Of a DNA stretch of 64,000 nt, positions 34,422 to 44,990 are shown piece after piece (position 1 is the first letter of the stretch; each line of letters starts with the position of its first letter). The DNA lies in the NCBI GenBank assembly GCA_020541345.1, contig CP045239.1, forward strand, positions 868,001-932,000. Reading direction: 5' to 3'. This DNA is from Candidatus Ecksteinia adelgidicola (GTDB lineage: Bacteria; Pseudomonadota; Gammaproteobacteria; Enterobacterales; Enterobacteriaceae). Position numbers and translations under genes: made by a program. Below the pieces are notes generated by a model. It ran no database searches and was not told where the DNA came from. It was given only the letters and a program-made list of their open reading frames with translations.

Positions 34422-35456
34422 ATGGATAAAAAGAAAAAAACATCTAACACAGACCAGCAATATAAATCTAAATTTATAAATAAAAATAATAATTTTTATC
34501 ATTTTTCAATTGCACCCATGCTACGTTATACAGATCGCCATTGTCGTTATTTTTACCGATTAATGACCAAAAAAACGTTATTATACACTGAAATGATTAC
34601 TACAAGCGAAATACTTAATAGTACAAAACATAATTATTTATTATATAATATAGAAGAACATCCAGTAGTAGCACAGTTAGGAGGCAGTAATCCTACTATG
34701 TTAGCAAAATGTGCTAAAATTATAGAAAAATATAATTATGATGAAATTAATCTTAATGTTGGTTGTCCGTCTAAAAAAATGAAACATAATATATTAGGCG
34801 CTTATTTGATGATGTACCCTAAGCTTGTAGCTGATTGTATAAAAGCAATGCAAGATGTGGTTAACATTCCGATAACAATTAAGACACGTATTGGTATCGA
34901 CAATCACGATAGTTATGAACATTTATATCAATTTGTTTCTACTATTTTTAAATATAGTCAATGTTGTACGTTTATTATTCATGCAAGAAAAGCTTGTCTT
35001 TCAGGTTTAACTCCAAAAAAAAATCGTAAAATACCACCTTTAAATTATCAACGAGTATATCAATTAAAAAATGATTTTCCTTTTTTAAGAATTATAATAA
35101 ATGGTGAGATAAAAACATTAGAAGAAATACAAAAGCATTTACAACATTTGGATGGTGTAATGATAGGCCGTGAAGTTTATCAAAATCCTAGTATTTTAAT
35201 GAAAATTGATAATAAAATTTTTGGTTCTAGAAATATAATAAAAGATAGAATAGCAATTATTAAATCACTATATCCATACATTGAGCATGAACTTTCTAAT
35301 GGAATACGTTTAAATAATATTACTCGTCATATGATTAATATGTTTAAAGGCATTGCTGGATCACGACAGTGGCGTCGTTACATCAGCGAAAATTCTTGTA
35401 ATATAAAAGCTGATATCAGAGTGATAGAACGAGCTTTAAACTATATTGAAACATAA
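34422..35456 (+). CDS. dusA: tRNA-dihydrouridine(20/20a) synthase DusA
   Basis: FMN enzyme that reduces uridine 20/20a in the tRNA D-loop. It has 344 residues, like E. coli DusA (345). The TIM barrel starts with SIAPMLRYTDRHCRYF; the catalytic cysteine is residue 115 in NVGCPS, followed by the KTRIGID motif and the phosphate-binding GEIKTLEE and DGVMIGRE segments. The C-terminal helical domain carries SRQWRRYISEN. The DusA-type VAPML-like opening and C-terminus separate it from DusB and DusC. Isolated gene with no Shine-Dalgarno sequence in front of the ATG. Confidence 0.95.
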   Translation: MDKKKKTSNTDQQYKSKFINKNNNFYHFSIAPMLRYTDRHCRYFYRLMTKKTLLYTEMITTSEILNSTKHNYLLYNIEEHPVVAQLGGSNPTMLAKCAKIIEKYNYDEINLNVGCPSKKMKHNILGAYLMMYPKLVADCIKAMQDVVNIPITIKTRIGIDNHDSYEHLYQFVSTIFKYSQCCTFIIHARKACLSGLTPKKNRKIPPLNYQRVYQLKNDFPFLRIIINGEIKTLEEIQKHLQHLDGVMIGREVYQNPSILMKIDNKIFGSRNIIKDRIAIIKSLYPYIEHELSNGIRLNNITRHMINMFKGIAGSRQWRRYISENSCNIKADIRVIERALNYIET

Positions 35457-36498
35457 TATTGTTTTATTGTATTATATTTTGAATTTTTTTTAAAATTATT
35501 AAAGTAAGATTTAACTAACACTTATAAAATATCTAATAATCATACATAAAAAATTTATTTATTATTTTTTACAATCCTCAACATTATTTTATTAAATGTT
35601 TTATGCATTATCTTTAATGATGTTTAGTTTTATATCTTTTAAAAGATTATTTAGTTTCTATTTTATTATCATTCTAAATATTTTATTAATTTTTTTTCAT
35701 AAATTTATTTTAAATATGTGTTATACAATTATTGTATTAATGTAATATATGATGTGAGAATTTTTTTATAGGAATACAAAATGTTTTTATTTTTATTCAC
35801 CATAATGAAATAAAATTTAAATAAAAATTTATATGAAATTAAATAAATAATAAATAAGAAATCATTTTATGTTTTTAAAACTAATTTTATTAAATTATAT
35901 TAAATTTTATATATCAATTTATTTATTATTTTTTAAAATACTATAATCAATAAAAAAATTGTATATTTATAAAATATAATATTTATAAGAATAAGAAATA
36001 TTTTAATTTTATTAATAAACAAAATTTTTATTATATAAATAATTTAATTTAAATTATACTAAATATGATATAAAAATATATGCTATCTATTTTAAAAATA
36101 ATAAAAATATATAATAAATATTAAAAAAAAAATAAAATAATATGTTAAAGTAATGATATTTTATAATTATTATATGAATATAATAATTAATAATATATGT
36201 AAGCAACATAAAAATATGTTATATTTTCATTAAAAGATATAGCAATATAATAAATATTGTCACACTAGTGATATTTATACTTTTTAAAGTCTACATACTA
36301 CAAATAAAATAAAATTATTTTATATTATCGAAAAATCAAATTAGAATTTATTTTAATAAAAAATATTTTATGTTTTACTAAAAATTCAATAAATTGTTAA
36401 AATATTAAAAAATTTGTTAATTGTATAATTTAAATTTGTCGTAATAATGTTTATAAAATTAACATATTAACTATTAATTTTATCTATAAAGAAATGTT
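35457..36498. other. 1.04-kb spacer between dusA and fabV
   Basis: No frame or remnant. A short TCTTTTAAAAGA palindrome lies near 35637-35648. The rest is A/T sequence without features I can support. Confidence 0.5.
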
Positions 36499-37704
36499 AT
36501 GATTGTTAAACCTAAAATTCGTGGTTATATTTGTACTACTGCACATCCTACAGGATGTAAAAAAAATGTTCACAAACAAATTGCTTATGTAAAATCACGT
36601 AAAAGAATAAAAAATGGACCTAAAAACGTACTTATAATTGGAGCATCTACTGGTTATGGATTAGCTTCTCGTATTAATGCTGCGTTTGGAAGTGCATCGT
36701 CTACTATTGGCGTTTTTCTTGAAAAAGAAAGTAATATAGAAAAAACTGGTTCTGCTGGTTGGTATAATTCTTCTAGCTTTGATAAAGCAGCTAAAAAAGA
36801 AGGCTTATATTCAAAAAGTATTAATGGAGATGCGTTTTCAGATCAGTGTCGTAAAAGCGTAATTCATTTAATTAAAAAAGATTTAAAAAAAATTGATTTA
36901 GTCATTTATTCTTTAGCTGCTTCTGTATGTAAATTACCAAAAAGTAGTAAAATAATACGTGCTGTGATCAAACCTATTGGTCAACCTTATACGTCTGTAT
37001 CTTTAGATCCTAAAAGAAACACATTAATAAATATTAATATTGAACCAGCAAATAAAAAAGAAATTGCTAATACTATACAAGTAATGGGAGGGCAGAATTG
37101 GCAAATATGGATTAACATGTTAAATAAAGCTGGAGTTCTTTCAGAAAATGTTAAAACTATTGCTTATTCTTATATTGGTAATCATTTAACTTGGCCTATT
37201 TATTGGCATGGTACAATAGGAATGGCAAAACATGATTTAGAAAAAACAGCGAAAAAAATTAATAAATTGTTACAACCTCAAGGTGGATCAGCTTATATTG
37301 CTGTTTTAAAATCAGTTGTTACTCAAGCTTCTTCTGCAATTCCAATGATGCCATTATATATTTCTATTGTATTTAAAGTAATGAAAGAAAAAAGTGTACA
37401 TGAAGGATGTATTGAACAAATACAACGTTTATTTTCTACTCAATTATATACTGACATAGTTCCAAAAGTTGATAATAAATGTCGTTTTCGTTTAGACAAT
37501 TGGGAACTGTGTGATGAAGTTCAAAATACTTGTCATAAAATATGGAAACAAATAAATAATAATATTAATATTAATAAATATGTTAACTATCAAAATAATT
37601 ATCAGTCAGAATTTTTTCGATTATTTGGTTTCGGAATTAAAGAAATTGATTATGCAGTTAATGTAAATATTGAAGAACACTTTGATGTGATTAATACTAT
37701 ATAA
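36499..37704 (+). CDS. fabV: Enoyl-ACP reductase FabV (trans-2-enoyl-CoA reductase family)
   Basis: NADH-dependent reductase that completes each fatty acid elongation cycle, acting after FabZ. It has 401 residues. The nucleotide-binding motif GASTGYG is at residues 48-54, and the catalytic pair Tyr235 and Lys244, in the FabV-specific Y-x8-K spacing (longer than the FabI Y-x6-K), is present. The C-terminal FFRLFGFGIKEIDYAVNVN segment is typical of Yersinia-type FabV. The usual PRRTHP-like stretch after SLAA is replaced by SVCKLP, a change near the active site. Isolated gene; whether FabI also exists cannot be told from this window. Confidence 0.95.
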   Translation: MIVKPKIRGYICTTAHPTGCKKNVHKQIAYVKSRKRIKNGPKNVLIIGASTGYGLASRINAAFGSASSTIGVFLEKESNIEKTGSAGWYNSSSFDKAAKKEGLYSKSINGDAFSDQCRKSVIHLIKKDLKKIDLVIYSLAASVCKLPKSSKIIRAVIKPIGQPYTSVSLDPKRNTLININIEPANKKEIANTIQVMGGQNWQIWINMLNKAGVLSENVKTIAYSYIGNHLTWPIYWHGTIGMAKHDLEKTAKKINKLLQPQGGSAYIAVLKSVVTQASSAIPMMPLYISIVFKVMKEKSVHEGCIEQIQRLFSTQLYTDIVPKVDNKCRFRLDNWELCDEVQNTCHKIWKQINNNININKYVNYQNNYQSEFFRLFGFGIKEIDYAVNVNIEEHFDVINTI

Positions 37705-38159
37705 AATTAAATAACAGTATTACATTTTTAAAGTGTAATAAATTTTTCAAATAAGTATTATAATTTAAAAAAATTCTTAAATAACATAAGCTAAGTACTG
37801 CATTTTATATAAATATATAATAATTAATTATAATTAATGACTGTTACAAACTAAAATAAAATTTTATTAACATTAATGTAAAAATTTAAATTTTAATATT
37901 TATATAGACTTATTTTATTAAAAATAAAAACATATAATAATTTGATAAGCAAGTTTGTAATGTTTGAATGATAAGAATTTTAATATTTTTTATATGATGT
38001 TACTAAATTAAAACATACACTTTAACAATTAAATTTTATTATTAATATATTCTTTAATTCTTTTACTAAAGATTTGAAAAATAATGTTTTATGTTATAAA
38101 ACTTTAAATTTTATATTTTATAAATTAACTTTAATATTTATTTTTTTATTATTTTATTA
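37705..38159. other. 0.45-kb spacer between convergent fabV and recB
   Basis: recD follows recB in enterobacteria and would begin here on the minus strand. No reading frame or fragment of it is visible; only A/T-rich sequence. Confidence 0.5.
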
Positions 38160-41100
38160 TTAAATAATATTTTTATTTTCGAATAAACAATCTATTCCTT
38201 CTATTAATTTTTTTGATGGAAAACAAGTAAAAATACCATTGTTTAGATGATTTTTAGTCATTCCTCTCAAAAATAAGTAAATTACTCCACCGAAATTTTT
38301 TTGATAAGAATAATCTGTAATGCGATGACGTAAATATCTATGTAATGCTAAAGTATAAATTTGATATTGAAGATCATAACGATGTTCTATTATAGCTTTT
38401 TTCATTTCTAATTGAGTGTATGCACTACTGTCTTTTCCTAACCAGTTAGATTTATAATCTAATAAATAATATTTTTCTTTCCAAAAAAATACTAAATCAA
38501 TACTTCCTCTAAGAATACCATAAATTTTTTTAAAATCTAATTCCGGACAACTAATAGATAAAGGATCATACTGTTTCATTAATTTATCAAGTTTTCTTAC
38601 TTTTAATAATTGATTAATTGACAAATAAAATTTAAATTCAGATTGTTTATGTTCTTTTTTTAATAATGATAATGTTAAATTAAAATTATTAAGGGGTGTA
38701 ACAACAACTTGATTAATCCATTCTTCTAAAATAGGTTGCCATTGATCAGAAAAACCTTTTTTCTGTAATTGTTCTAATAGCCATTTTTTATCTACTTTAC
38801 GCTTAAAATCTAATATCTCCAATAAACTATGCAAAAAAATTCCAGAAAATTTTCCACGAGGAAAAGTATGAGGGCTAAATATTAAGTTATTTTTATTTAA
38901 TATTGTTTTATTTTTAGTAATTTTTAATTGTATTGGTATTGTTTTTTTTGCGTTTTCATGATGTTGTATTAAACTTGTATAACTGATAATTTTCCAAAAA
39001 TCTTTAATTTTTCGAGTAAAATTCTTTACATCTAATTTTTTAAAATTAGTTAATTTTTCTTGATAAATTGTCTCATTTAATACATTAATAGTTTCATAAT
39101 CAATATAATTATGATTTACTAATTTTTTTAAACATTCATTTAAATGCATCGTATCACCAGATTGACCAGATTGTACTAAATAACCTAAAGCACTACGATG
39201 TAAATCGGTGGTACTATTTGTTTTATTTATATTTTTAACAATTGGTGCAATACCAATACTAGTATGATATATAGAACGAGTTAAAGCTACATACAACAAT
39301 CTTAAATCTTCTGATAAACGTTCTTCTTCCGCTAAAATTAAACTTTTTTTACGATATTGAAGATCTAATAGCAATTTAAAACTATGACGATCATGATATA
39401 ACGCTTGATCTTGTTCTCGAAAACTTGAAATAAATGGCAACCATACTAAATCAAATTCTAATCCTTTAGATTTATGAATACTTATTATTCTTACTATATT
39501 ATTATCTTCTTCTAATCTGAGTTGTTGATTATTACATTTAACATCAGGTTGTACTATTTGATCCATAAACCATTGAATTAAACCATGTTCTGTATTGAAT
39601 TTCAATGAAGCTTCTTGTAATAACTCACTTAAATGAAGTATGTTAGTTAATCGTCTTTTACCATGAGGTGTAGAGAGTATACTCTCTAAAAGACAACGAG
39701 TTTTTATTACTTCATGTAACATTAGTAATATACCCTTATTTTTCCATATAACACGGTATTGATTAAACTCGTCGACTAAAGAATTCCAAGTATTTTCATT
39801 ATTTATTAAAGTAAATAAAGTGTGAGCATCTAACCCTATTAGCTCAGTAGAAATAGCACAACGTAATGTGCACTCATCCTCTGGATTCAAAATAGATTTT
39901 AATAACCATAATACATCTTTAGCTTCTAGTGTACGAAACACACTATCATGATTAGAAAGATAAACTGAAGGGATTAAAAGTGCACTAAGTGCATTGTATA
40001 TTAACATTCCTTCATCACGATTACGAACTAGCACTACAATATTACAAGCGTTCACTAACCTATAAGATTCTTTATTTCCTATCCAAGCTTTTCCTTTTTT
40101 TCCAGCGATCAGCCAATCACAAATATGTGCAGCACATAATCGTGCCATAAATTTTCTATAATCAGATATTTTTATGTTTTTTCTTTGTTGTAGCCAAAAT
40201 TTTATTGCTGGTTGTGATTTGTTATTCAATTTAAAAAATAAGTTATCATTTTTTTTTGATGCATAAGTTTTTATAAAAGGTATTTGATTAAAAATAAAAG
40301 GTTTTTCAACTTGAGAAAACAATATATTAATACTTTCAACCATTAAAGAAGAGGAACGCCAATTTATTTTCAGTGTATAAATTGAACTTATTACAGAACG
40401 AACTTTCATATAAGTAAAAATATTCGCACCACGAAAAGTATAAATTGCTTGTTTTGGATCACCAATTAACAGTAAAGCACAATTTAATTGATTAATATAA
40501 ATTTTTTCAAAAATACGATATTGCTCAGGATCAGTATCTTGAAATTCATCAATGATTGCTATAGGATAAGAATGACGAATTGATTGAGATAATTCTTCTC
40601 CTTTTATTCCATGTAATGCATAGTTTAGCAATCTGATTAAATCATCAAATCCTAACGTAGCTTGTTGACATTTTTCTTTCCAAATTAAAGAACGTATTTC
40701 AATAATTGCGTCTGAAATAAATAAGTCACGTAATGTTAATGAAGAATTAAACAATATATCAATAGCGATAAATAATGAATGAGTTGGAACTTTGTCTTGT
40801 TTACTTTCTTTTAAAAAAAACGATTGACGAAATTTATTTAATTCTTTCGGTAATTGATAATCTAATGTTTCTTGTATCGCCCATTTGTCAATTTTATATA
40901 TCCAACGTGATATATTTTTATTATTATAACTACGTTTGTTAAGATTAAATTTAATAATTAACTCTTGAAGATTATTGGAAGTTTTCCTCCAATCTAATTT
41001 AATTTTCTTAATATGTGCTATAATTTTCTCATGACGACTTAATAATGTTTCTTTTTCTGTTGAAAAACAGACAAAAGAAGGTACTTCACCATGTAAATAA

Positions 41101-41699
41101 TCAATAATATCAGAAAGTAATTCATCTGGACCACTCCATTCTTTATTAATAATGCAAGAAATTTCTAATGGAAGTTTATAACAACAACGTCGCCAAAAAT
41201 CAATACATGCTTTCTTATATAATAAGAGTTCATTTTTTACTATTTTTTTTTTAAAAAAGATTTTAGATTCTAGTGGATATTTAGTTAAAATTTGTTTAGA
41301 AAAAGAATGAATAGTAAAAATTGATGCTTCATCCATTTGTTGTTCAGCTAAACGTAATTGGCATATAGCTTGGTCAAAATTCGATATTTTATTTAATAAG
41401 AGTGAAAAATATTTGTCTTGACTTTTATTTCGCATACAAACAAGACGAAATTTATGTATGTTAATACGAATACGTTCAATAAGCTCTTTAGTAGCTATCT
41501 CTGTAAATGTTAATACTAAAATTTCTTTTACAGTTAATGGTCTAGAGAATGCTGTGTCTTGCGTAAGACCTAATAAAAGACGAAGGTAAAGCATACTAAT
41601 AGTGAATGTTTTTCCAGTTCCAGCAGAAGCTTCAATTAATTGCGCATTTAATAATGGTAGTTTAATTAAATCAAGTTGTTGAATTGTTTTATGAGTCAT
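38160..41699 (-). CDS. recB: Exodeoxyribonuclease V subunit beta RecB
   Basis: Helicase-nuclease subunit of RecBCD, which processes double-strand breaks for RecA. It has 1179 residues (1180 in E. coli) and no internal stop. Walker A ASAGTGKT is at residues 24-31, Walker B DEFQDTDPEQ near 385, then GDPKQAIYTFRG, with SIHKSKGLEFDLVWLPF and LLYVALTR late in the helicase part. The C-terminal nuclease domain keeps GSIDLVFFWKEKYYLLDYKSNWLG with the catalytic Asp and Lys. A plus-strand T10 run at 41243-41252 is read in frame. Its partner recC, upstream on the same strand, is a pseudogene, and recD is not downstream, so an intact RecBCD is unlikely unless these are encoded elsewhere. Confidence 0.96.
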   Translation of the reverse strand: MTHKTIQQLDLIKLPLLNAQLIEASAGTGKTFTISMLYLRLLLGLTQDTAFSRPLTVKEILVLTFTEIATKELIERIRINIHKFRLVCMRNKSQDKYFSLLLNKISNFDQAICQLRLAEQQMDEASIFTIHSFSKQILTKYPLESKIFFKKKIVKNELLLYKKACIDFWRRCCYKLPLEISCIINKEWSGPDELLSDIIDYLHGEVPSFVCFSTEKETLLSRHEKIIAHIKKIKLDWRKTSNNLQELIIKFNLNKRSYNNKNISRWIYKIDKWAIQETLDYQLPKELNKFRQSFFLKESKQDKVPTHSLFIAIDILFNSSLTLRDLFISDAIIEIRSLIWKEKCQQATLGFDDLIRLLNYALHGIKGEELSQSIRHSYPIAIIDEFQDTDPEQYRIFEKIYINQLNCALLLIGDPKQAIYTFRGANIFTYMKVRSVISSIYTLKINWRSSSLMVESINILFSQVEKPFIFNQIPFIKTYASKKNDNLFFKLNNKSQPAIKFWLQQRKNIKISDYRKFMARLCAAHICDWLIAGKKGKAWIGNKESYRLVNACNIVVLVRNRDEGMLIYNALSALLIPSVYLSNHDSVFRTLEAKDVLWLLKSILNPEDECTLRCAISTELIGLDAHTLFTLINNENTWNSLVDEFNQYRVIWKNKGILLMLHEVIKTRCLLESILSTPHGKRRLTNILHLSELLQEASLKFNTEHGLIQWFMDQIVQPDVKCNNQQLRLEEDNNIVRIISIHKSKGLEFDLVWLPFISSFREQDQALYHDRHSFKLLLDLQYRKKSLILAEEERLSEDLRLLYVALTRSIYHTSIGIAPIVKNINKTNSTTDLHRSALGYLVQSGQSGDTMHLNECLKKLVNHNYIDYETINVLNETIYQEKLTNFKKLDVKNFTRKIKDFWKIISYTSLIQHHENAKKTIPIQLKITKNKTILNKNNLIFSPHTFPRGKFSGIFLHSLLEILDFKRKVDKKWLLEQLQKKGFSDQWQPILEEWINQVVVTPLNNFNLTLSLLKKEHKQSEFKFYLSINQLLKVRKLDKLMKQYDPLSISCPELDFKKIYGILRGSIDLVFFWKEKYYLLDYKSNWLGKDSSAYTQLEMKKAIIEHRYDLQYQIYTLALHRYLRHRITDYSYQKNFGGVIYLFLRGMTKNHLNNGIFTCFPSKKLIEGIDCLFENKNII

Positions 41700-43027
41700 T
41701 TTCTTTTTTTTAAAAAAAACAAAATTTTTATATTAAATAAATTGAAAATTAATAATTACTTCTATCTAAAATTAAAAATATTTCTTTTATGTATATTGAT
41801 TAGTATTAAATAAATAATTTAAAACATGCATAATTTTGTTTTTTATAAAAATTATAAGATACAATTAAATATATTAAAAATATGCATTAAATTATATTAA
41901 TTTTTTTTATTAAATAATATTTATAAAATATCGTTTATAACAAATCAATATAAAACATAAATAATATATAAAAAATTTATTATTTTCATTTTTATTTTTA
42001 AAAATCAATTTAAAAGTTTTTTAAAAATATATATTAAAGTTTTATGTAACTAACAAGTATTTTATTAATAATTTGTTTAATATTATTAATTGTTAATATA
42101 GTATATGACAAATTATAAAAATTAATTTTTAACTGTAATCAAGTACAATAATAAATTTTTATATTATTACGATATTTAGTTGATGTCAATAAAAACATAA
42201 TATATAAAAAATTAATGTTACCTATTAATATATAAATAAATATATTTGTATTAATTATAAACAATGAGTATATTTCATTAAATTAACATGTATAAAATAT
42301 TTTATAAATATTAAAAAATATCTTTTATAAAATTAAATTTATTTAATGAAATAAACATATTTTTTTATTATTTCACATATAAAAATAATTAGTAACGTTT
42401 TTATATTATTTTAAAATATAGTTTTAAATTTATATAAAACAAAAATATTTAAATTTATATATTTAAAAATATAAAATAAATGCTAGAATATACTAAATTA
42501 GTATTTATTTAAAATTAAAGACTTATATTTTTAAAGATAAATATTTATATGTATATATTTTTAAATACTTGACTATATAAACTATATAAACAAATATTTT
42601 AAATAATAAAAAAATTATTTTATACGTTGAAATAAATAAAATAACATATAATATATTTTAAATAATTCATATTATTATCTTTTCGTACAATTAAATTAAT
42701 TAAAAATTATTTTATAAATATTTTAATAAAAAAGATATATTTAACTCATTAATATGATAGTTCATAATTACATGTTTAAATGATTTTATAACATGATAAA
42801 TATAATAACTATATAATAGTTATTATACAATATTATTATCATGTTTAAAAAATAATTTTTTGTATAAGATAATAATCTTAAACATTTTATTAAATAATAC
42901 TTATTTTTTATAATTAATATTTATATTCAAAAACATTTATATATTAGTTTTATTAAAATTTTTTATAAATTAAAATAATATAAAATAATATTTAGTTACT
43001 AAAAATTAAAAAATATATAATTAATTA

Positions 43028-43057
43028 ATTTACTATTTTTTTTAAAAAATAGTAAAT
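43028..43057. other. 14-bp perfect hairpin between recB and the recC remnant
   Basis: Arms 43028-43041 and 43044-43057 (ATTTACTATTTTTT and its complement) enclose a two-T loop. The run of A/T on one side of the stem makes chance formation more likely than usual. It could be an old terminator on the minus strand past recC. Confidence 0.3.
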
Positions 43058-43299
43058 ATTTTAATTTATATCTAACTATTTTTTATTTTTTTTAATGTTT
43101 ATACATCCTTAATAAAAATTTATATAAAAATATTTATACATAATTGTAATATTATTTCTTAAAATTTTATAAAACAAACTAACAATGTAACAATTTTTTA
43201 ATAAAATCATTCTAAAATAAACGTCTTTTTTGTTCTTTTTGATTAATACATTAAATTTGTAATACATCTTTGTAAAGAAATATTAAAGTAATAAAATTG

Positions 43300-44930
43300 T
43301 TATTATTAATTACTAGTGTAATTTTAAAATTAAACTATTAACTTTACATGTTAATGTTTTTAAAACCAATGAAACTTAATTTTAATGTCTACTAACACAC
43401 TTTTAATATGTAAAATACAGTATAAAATTAATAAATATTCACTCCATCTCGTAGCAATTTAGAAAAATAATTTATAAGCTAAATAAATTATAATAGAAAT
43501 CATTATTTTTAGAATAAAAATATTTACTTCAACTTTATATAAAAATATAAAAATAGTATTTAATAAATCATAGCTAAGTATACAATAAGATGTTGTAATA
43601 ATAAGTTAAAATAATAATACATAGAGAGCTATCAGTAATATTTAATAAATTATTTTTTTAAAAAATTTAAAATCAGAAGAAACTACTTGAATAATATAGC
43701 TATTCTTTTATTTATATAGTATGATGATAAAGTTAGACTATAAGAAAAAATTCTTTCTAGTTTTTACTTCTGAATCAAAAACGTATATAATTCTTAAAAT
43801 TTTAGTAATAAGATCTTTTAAATAAACCAGTAATAAGATCTTTTAAATAAACCATTAAATCTCTGACCCATTCATTAATTCTAGAAGCTTGCTCAAAATC
43901 ATAAAAATAAACTATATTCTAGTATTAGTAATATAATTATTCATCAATATAATTTTACGATATTAACGTGAATCTATACGTCTTAAAAACAATATATTAT
44001 TTTTTTTAAAACTTTTACTACCTTGATATTTGTTTTACGCATGAAGTTAGGATAAACATTATGAAAAAAATAAAAACTATCTTTAGAATTTAACACAATA
44101 ATCAATAATAAAGACTACGATAAACAGAATTTGTTAACAACATAGTTGATACATAGCTATTTAATTAACTAACTACTAGGTTATCAAATACAAAAATTAT
44201 ATCAATTTATATAATGTGTTCATCTAATATCATAAACAAGAAATTTTAGTTCATTATGTGTGATCGTAATAAATAATTAAAGTTAATGTCTTTTAGTCTA
44301 TTAATTCCTTAACGGCAATTACATAATTAAAATAATAGTTTTAATAAAAAAACTATAATTTAGTAAAAAAATATTATCTCCTTTCTTTTAATTTATTAAA
44401 TTTCAGAGCTGTAAAAAGTTTATAATCCTTTCAAAAAATTCAGATCGACATCTACCTAAATGTCATTTACTAAACGATAAATATGAAATAATACTAAGAA
44501 TGAGAAGAACGTGAACAATAAATCAATAAGCTATAGACACAGGAAGATACTGCATCATGTTTTGTTAAATACAAAACATAATACTCAACAAGTAGCAACA
44601 ACTAATTAGTATCCACATACTATAAACCAATAAATTATAGCATAAAGTACTTTCGTAAAGTAAAAGTCTTATTCATAAATTTTACATAAATATACACAAG
44701 AACTAAAAAATATGTATTTTATATATAAAGAAAAAAAATAAAAATAATTAAATAAAAACACATGAAATTATAATATATTATCAATACACTATCACTAAAT
44801 GTATTTTATTTTAAAATAAAAATTTTGAATGAAAGTTATTAGTTAAATAATATTTATTAATAATAATATAAATAATTTTTCATCACTTGTTTATACTCAA
44901 ACTCATTAAGTTAAAAAAATTATTTAATAT
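43300..44930 (-). pseudogene. recC: Decayed recC (exodeoxyribonuclease V gamma)
   Basis: The segment has clearly higher complexity than its surroundings. Read on the minus strand it gives fragments collinear with the first third of RecC as I recall the E. coli protein: at 44,605-44,660 LCYNLLVYSMWI against LFDQYLVYRPDWL; at 44,418-44,463 GRCRSEFFERIIN against RWHRANLYQRFIE; at 44,105-44,200 a 32-codon frame with one stop, ending TMLLTNSVYRSLYY against IHLLFTNPCRYY; at 43,835-43,905 DFEQ...EWVRDLMVYLKDL against DGEQ...WGKLGRDYIYLLSDL. Stops, frame changes and a 25-bp duplication break it. Orientation and place upstream of recB match the ancestral recC-ptrA-recB order. The last two thirds are no longer recognisable. 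Confidence 0.8.
43804..43853. repeat. 25-bp exact tandem duplication inside the recC remnant
   Basis: Copies at 43804-43828 and 43829-43853 are identical. The unit is not a multiple of three and shifts the frame of the surrounding recC fragment, which ends at a TAA (43802-43804) with both copies but would continue for 20 more codons with one. Confidence 0.85.
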
Positions 44931-44961
44931 ATTTATTTTATGTTATTACTATAATATAATT

Positions 44962-44990
44962 TCTGTTTTTTATAAAACAGATTTTTTTTT
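44962..44990 (+). terminator. Terminator-like hairpin with T9
   Basis: TCTGTTTT (44962-44969) pairs with AAAACAGA (44974-44981), followed directly by nine T. The shape is that of an intrinsic terminator on the plus strand, but no plus-strand gene precedes it; it lies near the 5' end of the minus-strand recC remnant. It may be chance in this composition. Confidence 0.35.

Noticed and set aside
43861-43920. Serpin-like string DFEQASRINEWVRD on the minus strand
   Set aside because: Resembles the serpin IN-W motif by chance; synteny and neighbouring fragments fit RecC far better.
43440-44700. Considered as an mnmG (gidA) remnant upstream of the atp operon
   Set aside because: The plus strand, where ancestral mnmG would lie, gives no match; the minus strand fits recC in several collinear blocks.
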